Positions 42,209 to 50,902 are shown, numbered from the stretch's first letter. The stretch: DNA of 64,000 bases from Staphylococcus sp. ACRSN (GCF_022346615.1 NZ_JAKRNS010000008.1:99930-163929); one strand, 5' to 3'. Made by a program: numbers and translations. Notes: generated by a model from the sequence alone, not told the origin.

Positions 42209-42928
42209 TTACTCGTAAAGACTTAATTGTTTTTTTAACGTCTCAACATGAATTTGTCCTGGTGCTTTCGGAGTATCTAAACAACCATACGAAACCGTAC
42301 CACCAAATATGCCTTGAGCTGTACGGGAAACGATACCTAATTTTGACATAGATATACCGATAACTTTTTCGGAAACAGTATCTGCAGTTTCCGAAACAGC
42401 TTCTAATAATTTCAATACATCCAATTTATCATGTGGCATCACTGCAACTTTAATATAACTTGGTGATAACTGATGCATCTTAAAGTACAAATGCTTTAAT
42501 TCCTCTATAGCCGGTGTCTGTTTAAAATCATGATACGAAAGCACAACTTCTACAGCCTTATTGTTTGCCTCATTAATAAATTGTTGTAAATCTTCTCTAT
42601 TTCTAGTCTTATCAAATTCAATATCAATCATATCTACACCATCATTTTTCACAATCTCTGAAAGCAATTCTGCATATTTATCAAAATTTAATGGACCGAA
42701 CCCCCCTTGTGATTCGGTACGATAAGTTACCAATAATCGCTTATTGACATTGATTGATTTAATCGATTGAATCGCTTGCTTTAATAACTTTTCATCATAG
42801 TCTAACCATTGATCAATTCTGAGTTCGATCAGTTCAAATGAATCACTATATTTAGTTAATTGTTGTAGTGTTTCATCTGTTATATTTTTTTCTGGAGCTA
42901 TCGTCACTGCAATATCGACTTTTGTCAT
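42209..42928 (-). CDS. aroD: 3-dehydroquinate dehydratase, type I
   Basis: The 239-residue enzyme catalyses the third step of the shikimate pathway. The Schiff-base lysine is in YIKVAVMP and the catalytic histidine in VVLSYHDFKQTP. N-terminal VAVTIAP and the SxxRTAQG... loop near the C-terminus fit type I enzymes. AAAGGAG lies before the ATG. Confidence 0.95.
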   Translation of the reverse strand: MTKVDIAVTIAPEKNITDETLQQLTKYSDSFELIELRIDQWLDYDEKLLKQAIQSIKSINVNKRLLVTYRTESQGGFGPLNFDKYAELLSEIVKNDGVDMIDIEFDKTRNREDLQQFINEANNKAVEVVLSYHDFKQTPAIEELKHLYFKMHQLSPSYIKVAVMPHDKLDVLKLLEAVSETADTVSEKVIGISMSKLGIVSRTAQGIFGGTVSYGCLDTPKAPGQIHVETLKKQLSLYE

Positions 42929-43259
42929 CCTTTATACTCCTTTTATTTATAAGATAATTAAAATTATTGTATAACAATATTTGAAAATAACACAATGTTA
43001 AAAACGCATTTTAATCATATGAAGTTACCTTAAGTAACTATTTTTAATATGATCTACTTAACTTTCTCATAATTTAAAATTAAATTATATTTATCACATG
43101 TTAAATTTTCCCATTTAATAAAATACGATTACTTAAATCAATCTGTTAAAAACTTTCTGTAACTATCAGAAGAATTTTTTAAATGAAAACGATTTACAAT
43201 GATTTAAATTTTATACAATGGGTAGACATATGAGTAAAGACCTTAAGGAGGTATTTTAA
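42929..43259. other. Intergenic region aroD-ohr, 331 bp
   Basis: The region is AT-rich and should carry promoters for both divergent genes. A SigB-like element at 43202-43225 precedes ohr. A small hairpin, TTCTG/CAGAA, followed by T6 lies at 43150-43178. No ORF is convincing. Confidence 0.4.
43202..43225 (+). promoter_or_regulatory. Possible SigB-type promoter of ohr
   Basis: ATTTAA, 12 bases, GGGTAG has one mismatch in each box against GTTTWW-N12-15-GGGWAW. It would start the transcript about 30 bases before the ohr ATG. Confidence 0.35.
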
Positions 43260-43685
43260 ATGGCAGTAAAATATGAAACTAAAGCAACTAATACAGGTGG
43301 ACGTAATGGACACGTTCAAACTGATGACAAAGCAATTGACGTAGCAGTTATTCCTCCAGCTCAAGCTGATGCTGAAAAAGGAACAAACCCAGAACAATTA
43401 TTTGCAGCTGGTTATGCGTCATGCTTTAATGGTGCGTTTGATTTAATTTTAAAACAAAATAAAGTTCGAGGTGCAGAACCCGAAGTAACTTTAACAGTCC
43501 GTTTAGAAGATGATCCTGATGCAGAAAGCCCAAAATTAAGTGTATCTATCTCTGCAAAAGTTAAAGACGTATTGTCTCAAGAGGAAGCTGAAAAATATTT
43601 ACAAGATGCTCATGACTTCTGCCCATACTCAAAAGCAACACGTGGCAACATTGATGTTGACTTAAATGTTGAAGTTGTAAAATAA
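43260..43685 (+). CDS. Ohr/OsmC family organic hydroperoxide reductase
   Basis: The 141-residue protein has the two redox cysteines of the Ohr/OsmC family in [11 protein letters not shown] and [12 protein letters not shown]. It detoxifies organic hydroperoxides in the cytoplasm. AAGGAGG precedes the ATG. A SigB-like element upstream is compatible with stress induction. A terminator follows. Confidence 0.93.
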   Translation: MAVKYETKATNTGGRNGHVQTDDKAIDVAVIPPAQADAEKGTNPEQLFAAGYASCFNGAFDLILKQNKVRGAEPEVTLTVRLEDDPDAESPKLSVSISAKVKDVLSQEEAEKYLQDAHDFCPYSKATRGNIDVDLNVEVVK

Positions 43686-43735
43686 AAATTGTAAGTAAAT
43701 ATCTAAATTGAGATATCAATCTTAATAGTTAAATT

Positions 43736-43780
43736 AAAAGGCAATTTCTGTTGAAACACTACAGAAATTGCCTTTTTTGT
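43736..43780 (+). terminator. Terminator after ohr
   Basis: AAAAGGCAATTTCTGT pairs with ACAGAAATTGCCTTTT, ending in a T-run. Confidence 0.93.
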
Positions 43781-43892
43781 TAAACATAATTTTAAATCAT
43801 AGTACGTCTAAATGTTTGATATTATAAATAACTGTTTGGTTATTATCTTTTACTCCACTGTAGAAAGATTGAAGTTACATTCTCAATACATG

Positions 43893-43938
43893 AAAAAGCC
43901 CTTATAATATATTCAATTAATCATTATAAGGACTTTTC
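43893..43938. terminator. Hairpin, probable terminator of the small gene at 44005
   Basis: AAAAGCCCTTATAAT and ATTATAAGGACTTTT form a stem with one mismatch. It lies about 70 bases downstream of the leftward 35-residue ORF. Confidence 0.7.
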
Positions 43939-44004
43939 ATAGAAACTTAATTCTAATTTTCTGTTCAAATCATGATGTCTTTTCGTTTATATTTGATATG
44001 TATT

Positions 44005-44112
44005 TTACTGCCTTTCATCACTATCTTGAATGATAAAATAAGTAATTAAAATTAAAAAAGCAATCAGGACAAGAACCAATAGTGAAACAACAATTGTGAT
44101 AAACAAAGTCAC
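44005..44112 (-). CDS. Small single-helix membrane peptide
   Basis: A 35-residue ORF starts with GTG and has GAGGGGG well placed upstream. It is mostly one hydrophobic helix (residues 3-28), with a short polar tail ending DSDERQ. A hairpin follows at a typical distance. I recognise no family. The ribosome site, hydrophobic composition and terminator support a real gene. Small toxin or regulatory membrane peptides look like this, but no function can be claimed. Confidence 0.55.
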   Translation of the reverse strand: MTLFITIVVSLLVLVLIAFLILITYFIIQDSDERQ

Positions 44113-44376
44113 AAAGTTTGCCCCCTCTTCCAATTATGTATCCCACTATATTATATCATGTAATTCATATTTAAATAAGTTCTAAATTAATTCAATTAAG
44201 TATTATTATATAATTTATAAATCGAGATTAATTTCATTATCATATAAAACCTACTACTAACTTTTCATAAAAAATCAAAAATAGTATTGCTCAAATAAAT
44301 TTTTTCCTTTAATATTATAATAAAATTATCAAAATATTAATAATAATTTTTCCTTCAAATATTTAGGGGGCCTTTA

Positions 44377-44904
44377 ATGAGACATATTCGCTATTTAACA
44401 GTTGAAGATTTATCGATGTATTATTCGCTTTTATTGCAAGGCGTCCAACAAAAACTTGAAGTATACGCATGGAAATATCAAAATGAGCAAAGTATTTCTC
44501 AACAATTAATCAAATACATTCTTGATATTCATAACAACCATTATACTGTAATCGGCGTTTTTGAAAATAATGAATTAGTAGGGTCAGCCACTTTAATTCA
44601 TGATCAGTCTTATGGATTAACACACAAAGCAATTATTGAAAATTTATGTGCTAAAGGCATAGATCATTCTGAAAGGGATCAAATTGCTAATTTGCTTATG
44701 CAACGCTTATTTCAAATATGTAAAGAAAAAGAAATTGAAATATTGTTAACTTCTTTAATCTCAAATAATATAAGCGGAAAGGTCTTTTTCAGTCAATTAA
44801 ACTTTGAAACACTTGTGTTAGAACATCATGCCAGAAAATATGGTGATCGTTACGTTGATGAACATTGGCTAATATATAATTTTTTGGAAAATGATTTAGG
44901 TTAA
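44377..44904 (+). CDS. GNAT family acetyltransferase
   Basis: The 175-residue protein resembles GNAT acetyltransferases, with VIGVFENNELVGSATLI as strand 2-3 and a C-terminal KVFFSQLNFETLVLEHHARKY. The acetyl-CoA-binding loop is not canonical, so the call rests on overall pattern. AGGGGG precedes the ATG. It is not in an obvious operon. The substrate is unknown. Confidence 0.65.
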   Translation: MRHIRYLTVEDLSMYYSLLLQGVQQKLEVYAWKYQNEQSISQQLIKYILDIHNNHYTVIGVFENNELVGSATLIHDQSYGLTHKAIIENLCAKGIDHSERDQIANLLMQRLFQICKEKEIEILLTSLISNNISGKVFFSQLNFETLVLEHHARKYGDRYVDEHWLIYNFLENDLG

Positions 44905-45161
44905 TTATAGAATATCACTTCATAAGTTAAAGTCTTTTATAATTAGTTATTACATAAATTTTAACCTGCTTGTTTGAAAATATGTATTAGTACTCATCTA
45001 CTATTAGTGAAGTACAGTACTTTTATAAATAATCCTTTAATTACTTGCAATAATATTTGGAAGCAAATATTATTTTAGTAAAGACGTATAATACATTTAT
45101 TTAAGTTATATCTTGGTAGATAGTTTAATTCATCTTTCAAAATCAGAGAGGACTGAACAAG

Positions 45162-45413
45162 TTGAAATATGCAACAACCTTATTATCCTTGTTTTTATCG
45201 CTTATTACGCTTGCAACACCACTATTAGTAGTTAATAAAATTTTAGAAGGAAACATAGCAATTCTTGCTGGCGGATTATTTATATTAGGTGTTTTACTAA
45301 TTAATATATATGCTTGTTTACGCGGGGATCGAATAGCAAATATATTTGCTATGTGCGTAAGTATTTTCTCTTTTATTTTATTATCATTTCCTCTATGGCA
45401 TTCATTACTTTAA
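45162..45413 (+). CDS. Small membrane protein, three predicted helices
   Basis: The 83-residue protein starts with TTG after GAGAGG. It has three hydrophobic segments, at about residues 5-25, 32-50 and 60-80, and few charged residues. I do not recognise the family. It is alone, with a 255-bp gap before it and a terminator after. Confidence 0.65.
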   Translation: MKYATTLLSLFLSLITLATPLLVVNKILEGNIAILAGGLFILGVLLINIYACLRGDRIANIFAMCVSIFSFILLSFPLWHSLL

Positions 45414-45490
45414 AGCATGACTCCTTATGATTTAAATCAGTTACATACTTAGTATAAAATCAATACCCAAAACCAGAGATATGGATTTTA

Positions 45491-45533
45491 AAAAGCCTAA
45501 ACGAATTATATAAAATTCATTTAGGCTTTTTTA
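45491..45533 (+). terminator. Terminator
   Basis: AAAAAGCCTAAACGAAT and ATTCATTTAGGCTTTTTT form a strong hairpin with a T-run. Confidence 0.92.
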
Positions 45534-45786
45534 TGAACATTTTGCTTTCATCACCCTAATTTTTCTTTGACAAAACTTTAATTTTTTTCAATTCGTCTTT
45601 TTCATATACCTAAAAACCCCCCTTCCCTATTATTTCGCTTTCTTTATCATGCTTTTATTTTATTCAAAGATATCATTATGTTAGGCTTTTTGCTTTTGCA
45701 AAATAAATTTTTTCATTTTTACACTATTTTTAATTTTAAAAATATTCTGAAAGCGCTATAATAATAAAAATAAGGGGGATTAAAAT
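45534..45786 (+). other. Leader region of the CitMHS gene
   Basis: This gap holds a C-rich patch (45614-45629, including CCCCCC) and a catabolite-response-like site just before the ribosome site AGGGGG. No ORF is seen. Confidence 0.4.
45748..45761 (+). promoter_or_regulatory. Putative cre (CcpA) site
   Basis: TGAAAGCGCTATAA matches TGWNANCGNTNWCA with one mismatch. It lies 26 bases before the transporter ATG, a place where CcpA binding would repress transcription. Confidence 0.5.
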
Positions 45787-47082
45787 ATGAATTTAGCTAT
45801 TTTAGGGTTCATCATGATTGTAATCTTTATGATTCTAATCATGACACGTAAAATGTCTGCCTTAATTGCTCTAATTGTCATTCCGACAATCTTTGCACTT
45901 ATAGGTGGGTTCTATGCGGGCATAGGCAAGTTCATGCTTGAAGGTATAGAAACAGTAGCACCAACTGGTATTATGCTTACTTTTGCGATTTTATACTTTG
46001 GTGTTATGATTGATGCCGGTTTGTTCGAACCTGTGATTAATCAAATAATAAAAGTTGTTAAAGGGGATCCAGTCAAAATTGCATTCGGAACTGTTATACT
46101 TGCTTCCATGGTTGCATTAGATGGAGATGGTACTACAACATTTATTATTACGGTAACTGCAATGATGCCATTATATAAAAAAATTGGCATGAGTCTCTAC
46201 ACACTTTCTACTTTAGCACTACTTTCTATTGGTGTAATGAATATGTTGCCATGGGGTGGACCAACCGCGAGAGCAATTTCATCATTACAAGTCACTACGG
46301 AAGAAGTATTTATACCTATCATACCAGCGATGGTAGCCGGCATTGTCTTTGCATTTATTGTCGCATATATTTTAGGTAAGCGTGCTAGAAAATACATTAC
46401 ATCTTACACAAACATTGATTTAGATGAAGTCACTAAAAATGATACTAAAGAAGAATCGTTATTAAAAAGACCAAAAATGATTATTCCAAATGCGATCCTA
46501 ACGATTTCATTAATTGTCTGTTTAATTATCGGTTTATTACCGATTCCAGTACTATTTATGTTATGGTTTGGCGTAGCATTATTAATCAATTATCCAAATT
46601 TAAGTATTCAAAATTCAGTAGTTAAAAAACATGCTGGTGATGTGCTTGCCGTAATCAGTCTAGTTTTTGCTTCAGGTATTTTCACAGGTGTCATGAATGG
46701 TACAAAAATGGTAAACGAAATGGCAAATGCTTTAGTACATATCATACCTGATGCGATGGGCAATCACTTTGCACTTATCACTGCAATCTTAAGTGGGCCA
46801 TTTACATACTTTATGGCCAACGATCCATTCTATTATGGCGTATTACCAATACTTGCAGAATCTGCACAACAATTTGGTATTTCTAAAGTAGCAATGGCAA
46901 GAGCATCCGTTTTAGGCCAACCGCTTCATGTATTAAGTCCATTATACGCAGCAGGATATTTACTTGTTGGTATGTTAGATATTGAATATGGACAAAACCA
47001 ACGAATTGTTATTAAATGGGCCATTGGTTCTAGTTTATTTATGATTCTAGTTGCATGTATTTTAGGTATTATACCTTGGTAA
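45787..47082 (+). CDS. CitMHS family citrate/metal-citrate transporter
   Basis: The 431-residue protein has about 12 membrane segments and the CitMHS pattern: VALDGDGTTTFIITVTAMMPLY near residue 112, NMLPWGGPTAR, and FTYFMANDPFYYGVLPILAE near residue 338. The family includes Bacillus CitM (Mg-citrate) and CitH (Ca-citrate), which use proton symport. Which metal complex is carried cannot be read from the sequence. A cre-like site before the gene suggests carbon catabolite control. Confidence 0.9.
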   Translation: MNLAILGFIMIVIFMILIMTRKMSALIALIVIPTIFALIGGFYAGIGKFMLEGIETVAPTGIMLTFAILYFGVMIDAGLFEPVINQIIKVVKGDPVKIAFGTVILASMVALDGDGTTTFIITVTAMMPLYKKIGMSLYTLSTLALLSIGVMNMLPWGGPTARAISSLQVTTEEVFIPIIPAMVAGIVFAFIVAYILGKRARKYITSYTNIDLDEVTKNDTKEESLLKRPKMIIPNAILTISLIVCLIIGLLPIPVLFMLWFGVALLINYPNLSIQNSVVKKHAGDVLAVISLVFASGIFTGVMNGTKMVNEMANALVHIIPDAMGNHFALITAILSGPFTYFMANDPFYYGVLPILAESAQQFGISKVAMARASVLGQPLHVLSPLYAAGYLLVGMLDIEYGQNQRIVIKWAIGSSLFMILVACILGIIPW

Positions 47083-47102
47083 ATAAAAAAATAATTTAAA
47101 TA

Positions 47103-47147
47103 TAAAAACCTGAAACAACTTTAAATAGTTGTTTCAGGTTTTAGTTT
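47103..47147 (+). terminator. Terminator after CitMHS gene
   Basis: AAAACCTGAAACAACT and AGTTGTTTCAGGTTTT form a long perfect stem. Confidence 0.93.
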
Positions 47148-47257
47148 TGTTATCTATGGAAATATAATTAATAAAGATAATGTGTTATCTATAAAAATAT
47201 AATTGTTTGATGATATGGATGAAAAATACTTTTAATAATAATTCTATTATAAAAACA

Positions 47258-47283
47258 GTTTTAATTTGTAAGCATATGGGTAA
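47258..47283 (+). promoter_or_regulatory. SigB-type promoter
   Basis: GTTTTA, 14 bases, GGGTAA fits GTTTWW-N12-15-GGGWAW fully. The start of transcription would be about 35 bases before the ATG at 47324. Confidence 0.6.
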
Positions 47284-47323
47284 AACTTAACGTACAATTT
47301 ACATTATTAAGGAGTGTTTATTT

Positions 47324-47563
47324 ATGAAACCGCTTGGTGAATGTAATTATATTAACCCTTCTGCTATTTCACTTGATTGGGAATGCTTTGTTTTAAGTAA
47401 AAGTGATATGGAATTAGACGGATTGCCTAAAGAACTTATCAACAGTTGGATGGCACAAAATATAATTAAACCATTTTCTATTAGAAATAATGAAATAAAT
47501 TTCAAAACAACTGATATCAAAGATGCTTTATATAAACAAAATTGGTATTATGCAGTGTACTAA
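47324..47563 (+). CDS. Hypothetical 79-residue protein, probably stress-induced
   Basis: A small soluble protein starts with ATG after AAGGAG. It is rich in aromatic residues (SLDWECFVLS, NWYYAVY at the end). I know no domain for it. The gene lies convergent with the YozE-like gene, with only 7 bases between stop codons. A full SigB promoter match in front points to the general stress regulon. Confidence 0.7.
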   Translation: MKPLGECNYINPSAISLDWECFVLSKSDMELDGLPKELINSWMAQNIIKPFSIRNNEINFKTTDIKDALYKQNWYYAVY

Positions 47564-47570
47564 ATATTGA

Positions 47571-47786
47571 TTATGCTAGATTAGCATTAGTATTATATAA
47601 ACTTAATGCTCGATTTGCAGAAGCTAACAATTGTTGATCGATATAGTTACGATAAAAATATGCATACAATTCATTGTAACAAGTCGCGTGTTTTGGAAAG
47701 TTTTTATCTCCAATAATATTGTGTGCTAAAAAACCTAATGGCGTATTATCTTCTTCAAAACTAATTACAAAATCATAGAATGTCAT
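47571..47786 (-). CDS. YozE family SAM-like domain protein
   Basis: The 71-residue protein starts TFYDFVISFEEDNTPLGFLA and contains NFPKHATCYNELYAYF, the pattern of the YozE/UPF0346 family with a sterile-alpha-motif-like fold. The function is unknown. The ribosome site is weak (GAGGTAAAG). It is convergent with the 79-residue gene. Confidence 0.82.
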   Translation of the reverse strand: MTFYDFVISFEEDNTPLGFLAHNIIGDKNFPKHATCYNELYAYFYRNYIDQQLLASANRALSLYNTNANLA

Positions 47787-48026
47787 ATGCTTTACCTCAT
47801 CAATCTTTAAATTTTGTTTGTCACTTTTGTATAAATCTTTTATTAATCATAACAAATTGAAAATATTTGTCTATGTGCTAAAAATTAGATATTAATAAAT
47901 TAAACGTTCTAAAATCCCTTTGTGACAGCATTATTTTAACAACTGTTAACTTTATTAAGTTTACTTATGATTTTAGTTAATCCAAATTTGATTAATCAAA
48001 TTTTTACTGACGTTGATCACACTAAG

Positions 48027-48069
48027 AACCTAGGACATAAATCCTAGAAAAATAATCAGTAAATGAGTG
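48027..48069 (+). repeat. Dispersed hairpin repeat, copy 2 (truncated)
   Basis: CTAGGACATAAATCCTAG, AAAAATAAT and CAGTAAATGAG match the first third of the unit at 51545. The second hairpin arm and tail are missing. Confidence 0.6.
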
Positions 48070-48137
48070 AGAAACTACCAGTTCGAACAATATTTTAGGC
48101 AAGTATACACGTTCAAAATCATAGGATATTAAATATA

Positions 48138-48178
48138 AAAGCGAGCTAATCTATAATGAATTAGCTCGCTTATTTTGA
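48138..48178. terminator. Terminator after the TM2 gene
   Basis: AAAGCGAGCTAAT and ATTAGCTCGCTT form a 12-bp stem, about 65 bases beyond the TM2 protein stop codon. Confidence 0.88.
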
Positions 48179-48241
48179 GAATGGATATTTATCTTCCGAA
48201 CTCTACTTTAATTATTTATATATTCTCGGTGTGATCATTTT

Positions 48242-48448
48242 TTATACTAAGACATTACCATGTTGGTCTGCCGGCTTGAACACTGTAATAATTGCTCCTA
48301 TAATTGCAAGAACATGTGGAACTCCTGTCCAACAAAACACTAAAAATAATAGACCCATTCCTGTTTTTCTAGCATAAAATTTATGAACTCCGAATCCACC
48401 TAGAAATAATGCCAATACAATATAGATTACTTTATTCACTTCATTCAT
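48242..48448 (-). CDS. TM2 domain membrane protein
   Basis: The 68-residue protein has the TM2 pattern: FLGGFGVHKFYARKTGMGLL, then FCWTGVPHVLAIIGAI. Two helices are joined by a short turn. TM2 proteins are widespread and mostly uncharacterised. The ATG at 48448 (MNEVNK) has AGGAGC upstream; an earlier ATG at 48466 has none. Confidence 0.85.
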   Translation of the reverse strand: MNEVNKVIYIVLALFLGGFGVHKFYARKTGMGLLFLVFCWTGVPHVLAIIGAIITVFKPADQHGNVLV

Positions 48449-48764
48449 AATAAATGCTCCTATCATAATATTTTATAATCATATTATATATCATCCTGCT
48501 TATTTAATTAAATATTTAACATCGTATTATATAATTCACGATTGTTTTCTATAAACAAAAATAAAGCTGATTGTTCATATATACTTTCAACATATCTATA
48601 TATTATAATACAGTGAACATTTTACAATCCCCCTATTGTAACGCCCTATTTAATGATAAGATAAATCTGTTAAAAATTATTAATTATCTATTATTAGTCG
48701 CTTTTATTTTAATTATCATCGTCTTTCAAAACTTAAATAAATATAAATAGAGGAGGTTTTCGTT
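48449..48764. other. Divergent intergenic region, 316 bp
   Basis: The region is very AT-rich and lies between the TM2 gene and the next small membrane gene. It holds promoter-like TATAAT sequences at 48600-48610 and a C-rich patch. No ORF with a ribosome site was seen. Confidence 0.4.
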
Positions 48765-48950
48765 TTGAGTCTTCATTTCATGATTGTTTTATGGCTTTCT
48801 ATCATTTTCCTAGTATCAGGTGTAGCTTCACTTATTACTTATAAAGTTCGAGGTTCTAAACAAGCAAAAGAATCATTGTTAGGATTGACTGTAATACTAA
48901 TTGTTTTTGGTGTTGTAGGTATTTTATTTGTACTGATCTTTGGTCACTAA
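48765..48950 (+). CDS. Small two-helix membrane protein
   Basis: The 61-residue protein starts with TTG after GAGGAGG. It has two hydrophobic helices (residues 4-25 and 38-60) joined by a basic loop, YKVRGSKQAKE. I recognise no family. A strong terminator follows, which supports a real transcript. Confidence 0.68.
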   Translation: MSLHFMIVLWLSIIFLVSGVASLITYKVRGSKQAKESLLGLTVILIVFGVVGILFVLIFGH

Positions 48951-48963
48951 TGCAAAGTTAAAT

Positions 48964-49031
48964 TAACGTTCTAAAGTAATTGTCTCTGTTATTTTTCAAT
49001 ATTGAGATGAAATACTTTGGAACGTTTTTTA
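48964..49031 (+). terminator. Terminator
   Basis: AACGTTCTAAAGTA and TACTTTGGAACGTT form the stem, with TCTC/GAGA inside, then T6. Confidence 0.88.
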
Positions 49032-49141
49032 TAGTTAAAAACTTATAAAACACTAATAATAAGACTGCAAATTCGTACATCAATATCATTTCGTTTATAA
49101 TAAAATTAAAGCCATATCAATGTCGATAAGGAGGCATTTAC

Positions 49142-49390
49142 TTGAAATTAACTTACTTACCACAGTGGCAAATTAAGAACAATAGTACAAAGCAGTTTGT
49201 CATTCAAGAAGATGAACAGTCTGTTTCACTGGTTAGTCCTATCAATGAATATGCAATGGGAATTCTAAGCCAAGTCACATTTACCATTATTAATGGAGAA
49301 GTTAAACAAGCTGTTGTTGAAAACAATAGTCCTGCAATTCATGTTAGTGTAGATGAAGCAAACGCATTAATTACGATTAACGATCAGTAG
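49142..49390 (+). CDS. Hypothetical 82-residue protein
   Basis: The start is TTG, preceded by AAGGAGG at correct spacing. The protein is soluble, probably beta-rich (alternating SVSLVSPINEYAMG, QVTFTIINGEVKQAVVE), with no cysteine. No known domain is recognised. It is followed by a short membrane peptide gene. Confidence 0.68.
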   Translation: MKLTYLPQWQIKNNSTKQFVIQEDEQSVSLVSPINEYAMGILSQVTFTIINGEVKQAVVENNSPAIHVSVDEANALITINDQ

Positions 49391-49479
49391 TGAAATGATA
49401 GTCCTATTTAATTAGTTAAAGTCACAAAAATATATTGTTTAGAATTTATTTTTCGTTCCATAACTTAGACAGGTGTGTG

Positions 49480-49620
49480 ATGATAATGAAAATCTTAAAA
49501 AATTTATTCTTACTATTCACAGGTATTTTAATTATTCGAGCATTATTGTTAAGTATTGATAGTTCAAATAACGATTCAATTGAAAATAAAGTTATGGTTC
49601 AAGATAAACAAAAACAATAA
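49480..49620 (+). CDS. Small single-helix membrane peptide with polar tail
   Basis: The 46-residue peptide has one helix (KILKNLFLLFTGILIIRALL) and a polar tail with Asp, Asn and Lys. AGGTG lies just upstream; the next in-frame ATG, at 49486, is better spaced and may be the true start. A terminator follows directly. Its build resembles the peptide at 50771. Confidence 0.55.
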   Translation: MIMKILKNLFLLFTGILIIRALLLSIDSSNNDSIENKVMVQDKQKQ

Positions 49621-49622
49621 TT

Positions 49623-49664
49623 AACCGCACACAATTTTCTTAATATAGAAAGTTGTGTGTATTT
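49623..49664 (+). terminator. Terminator
   Basis: CACACAA-TTTTCT and AGAAAGTTGTGTG form a hairpin directly after the small gene. The T-run is interrupted. Confidence 0.7.
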
Positions 49665-49700
49665 ATATAGTATAAGATAATAACGTACAAGGAGGTTTAC

Positions 49701-50663
49701 ATGAACAAGAAAAAACAATTTATTGAACATCATCAAATATCAATTTACTTAATATCGCTCATATTGGCAACAATCGTTGGTTTAACTATACCCAAATCAG
49801 CTCATTTTTTAGAAAATATAATTTCTGTTCTATTGGTATTTCTTATGTTTATTATGTTTTCACAACTACCTTTTTTTCAAAAAAATAGCCCCATAATTTC
49901 TATGAAGTTTATACTGGGATTAATTCTATCCAATTTCATATTTATTCCAATATTTGTCTATATTTTGGTTCATATTTTCCAAATTTCACATCCAGGTATA
50001 CTTATTGGAGTTTATCTTGTTTTGCTAGCTCCTTGTATTGATTATGTCATTGTTTTTACTGCTATGGGAAAAGGCAATGCACAATATATGGCAATGGTTA
50101 CACCTATATTATTACTCTTACAAATTGTCTTACTACCAGTTTACTTAACCTTATTTTTACAACATATGAATATACCTACAATAGAACTATTACCATTTAT
50201 ACAAACTTTTATAATATATATCATCATACCTTTTACTTTGGCCATTTTCTTACAATCAATGAGCCAAAACTCAAAAATTGCCAAAACAACATTAAAAGCC
50301 ACAACTTGGTTACCTGAATTATTTATGGCACTGGTCTTATTTTCTGTTGTTGGATCACAAATTCACAACGTTATTTCTAATGTGTCTTTAGTCTATATGG
50401 TTATCCCTTTATACATAATATATTTAATTATTGCACCAATAATAGGTTATTTTAGTGGTAAATTATTATCTTTAGAAACCACATCTATTCGAACATTATC
50501 TTTTAGCACTAGTACTAGAAACGCACTAGTAGTTTTACCAATAACTTTTGCATTACCTGATAAAATAGCTGCAATTTCAGCAATCGTAATTGTTACACAA
50601 ACACTAATTGAATTATTAGGAGAACTCATATATATAAAACTCATTCCGAAATTCATTCGTTAG
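49701..50663 (+). CDS. SBF/ACR3-like transporter (bile acid:sodium symporter superfamily)
   Basis: The 320-residue protein has about ten membrane helices. It shows LVLLAPCIDYVIVFTAMGKGNA near residue 110, with the conserved cysteine region of ACR3-like arsenite permeases, and SFSTSTRNALVVLPITFALP near the end. This fits the SBF superfamily, closest in pattern to arsenic resistance permeases. No arsR or arsC is adjacent, so the substrate is open. AAGGAGG precedes the ATG. Confidence 0.8.
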   Translation: MNKKKQFIEHHQISIYLISLILATIVGLTIPKSAHFLENIISVLLVFLMFIMFSQLPFFQKNSPIISMKFILGLILSNFIFIPIFVYILVHIFQISHPGILIGVYLVLLAPCIDYVIVFTAMGKGNAQYMAMVTPILLLLQIVLLPVYLTLFLQHMNIPTIELLPFIQTFIIYIIIPFTLAIFLQSMSQNSKIAKTTLKATTWLPELFMALVLFSVVGSQIHNVISNVSLVYMVIPLYIIYLIIAPIIGYFSGKLLSLETTSIRTLSFSTSTRNALVVLPITFALPDKIAAISAIVIVTQTLIELLGELIYIKLIPKFIR

Positions 50664-50770
50664 CAAACACCATTTAATATTTATTATATATTCATACAAA
50701 AATATTACACCTACTACAATCTTTTTGATATAATTATGTAAACGCATACGAAATAAAGGAGATTACTTTC

Positions 50771-50902
50771 ATGAAGCGCTTTTTATTTATTATATTTGGT
50801 ATCAGTTTAATCCTATTTTTAATTAAATTATCAGTCACTATAAGTTTCATATCAGAAGAGGAATTAGAGGAAGATGAAATCGAAAGCAACACTAATCTGT
50901 AA
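50771..50902 (+). CDS. Small membrane peptide with acidic tail
   Basis: A 43-residue ORF has AAAGGAG correctly placed. The first ~30 residues form a hydrophobic helix (KRFLFIIFGISLILFLI), followed by a strongly acidic segment, SEEELEEDEIES. I recognise no family. It resembles the peptide at 49480 in build (helix, then acidic or polar tail). A terminator-like hairpin follows about 70 bases later. Confidence 0.6.
   Translation: MKRFLFIIFGISLILFLIKLSVTISFISEEELEEDEIESNTNL

Larger units (their letters stand above)
47787..48241. other. Intergenic region with palindrome and repeat, 455 bp
   Basis: It contains a perfect 20-bp palindrome AAATTTGATTAATCAAATTT (47984-48003), then the short repeat copy 2 (48027-48069), then the terminator at 48138. 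No ORF was supported. Confidence 0.5.
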
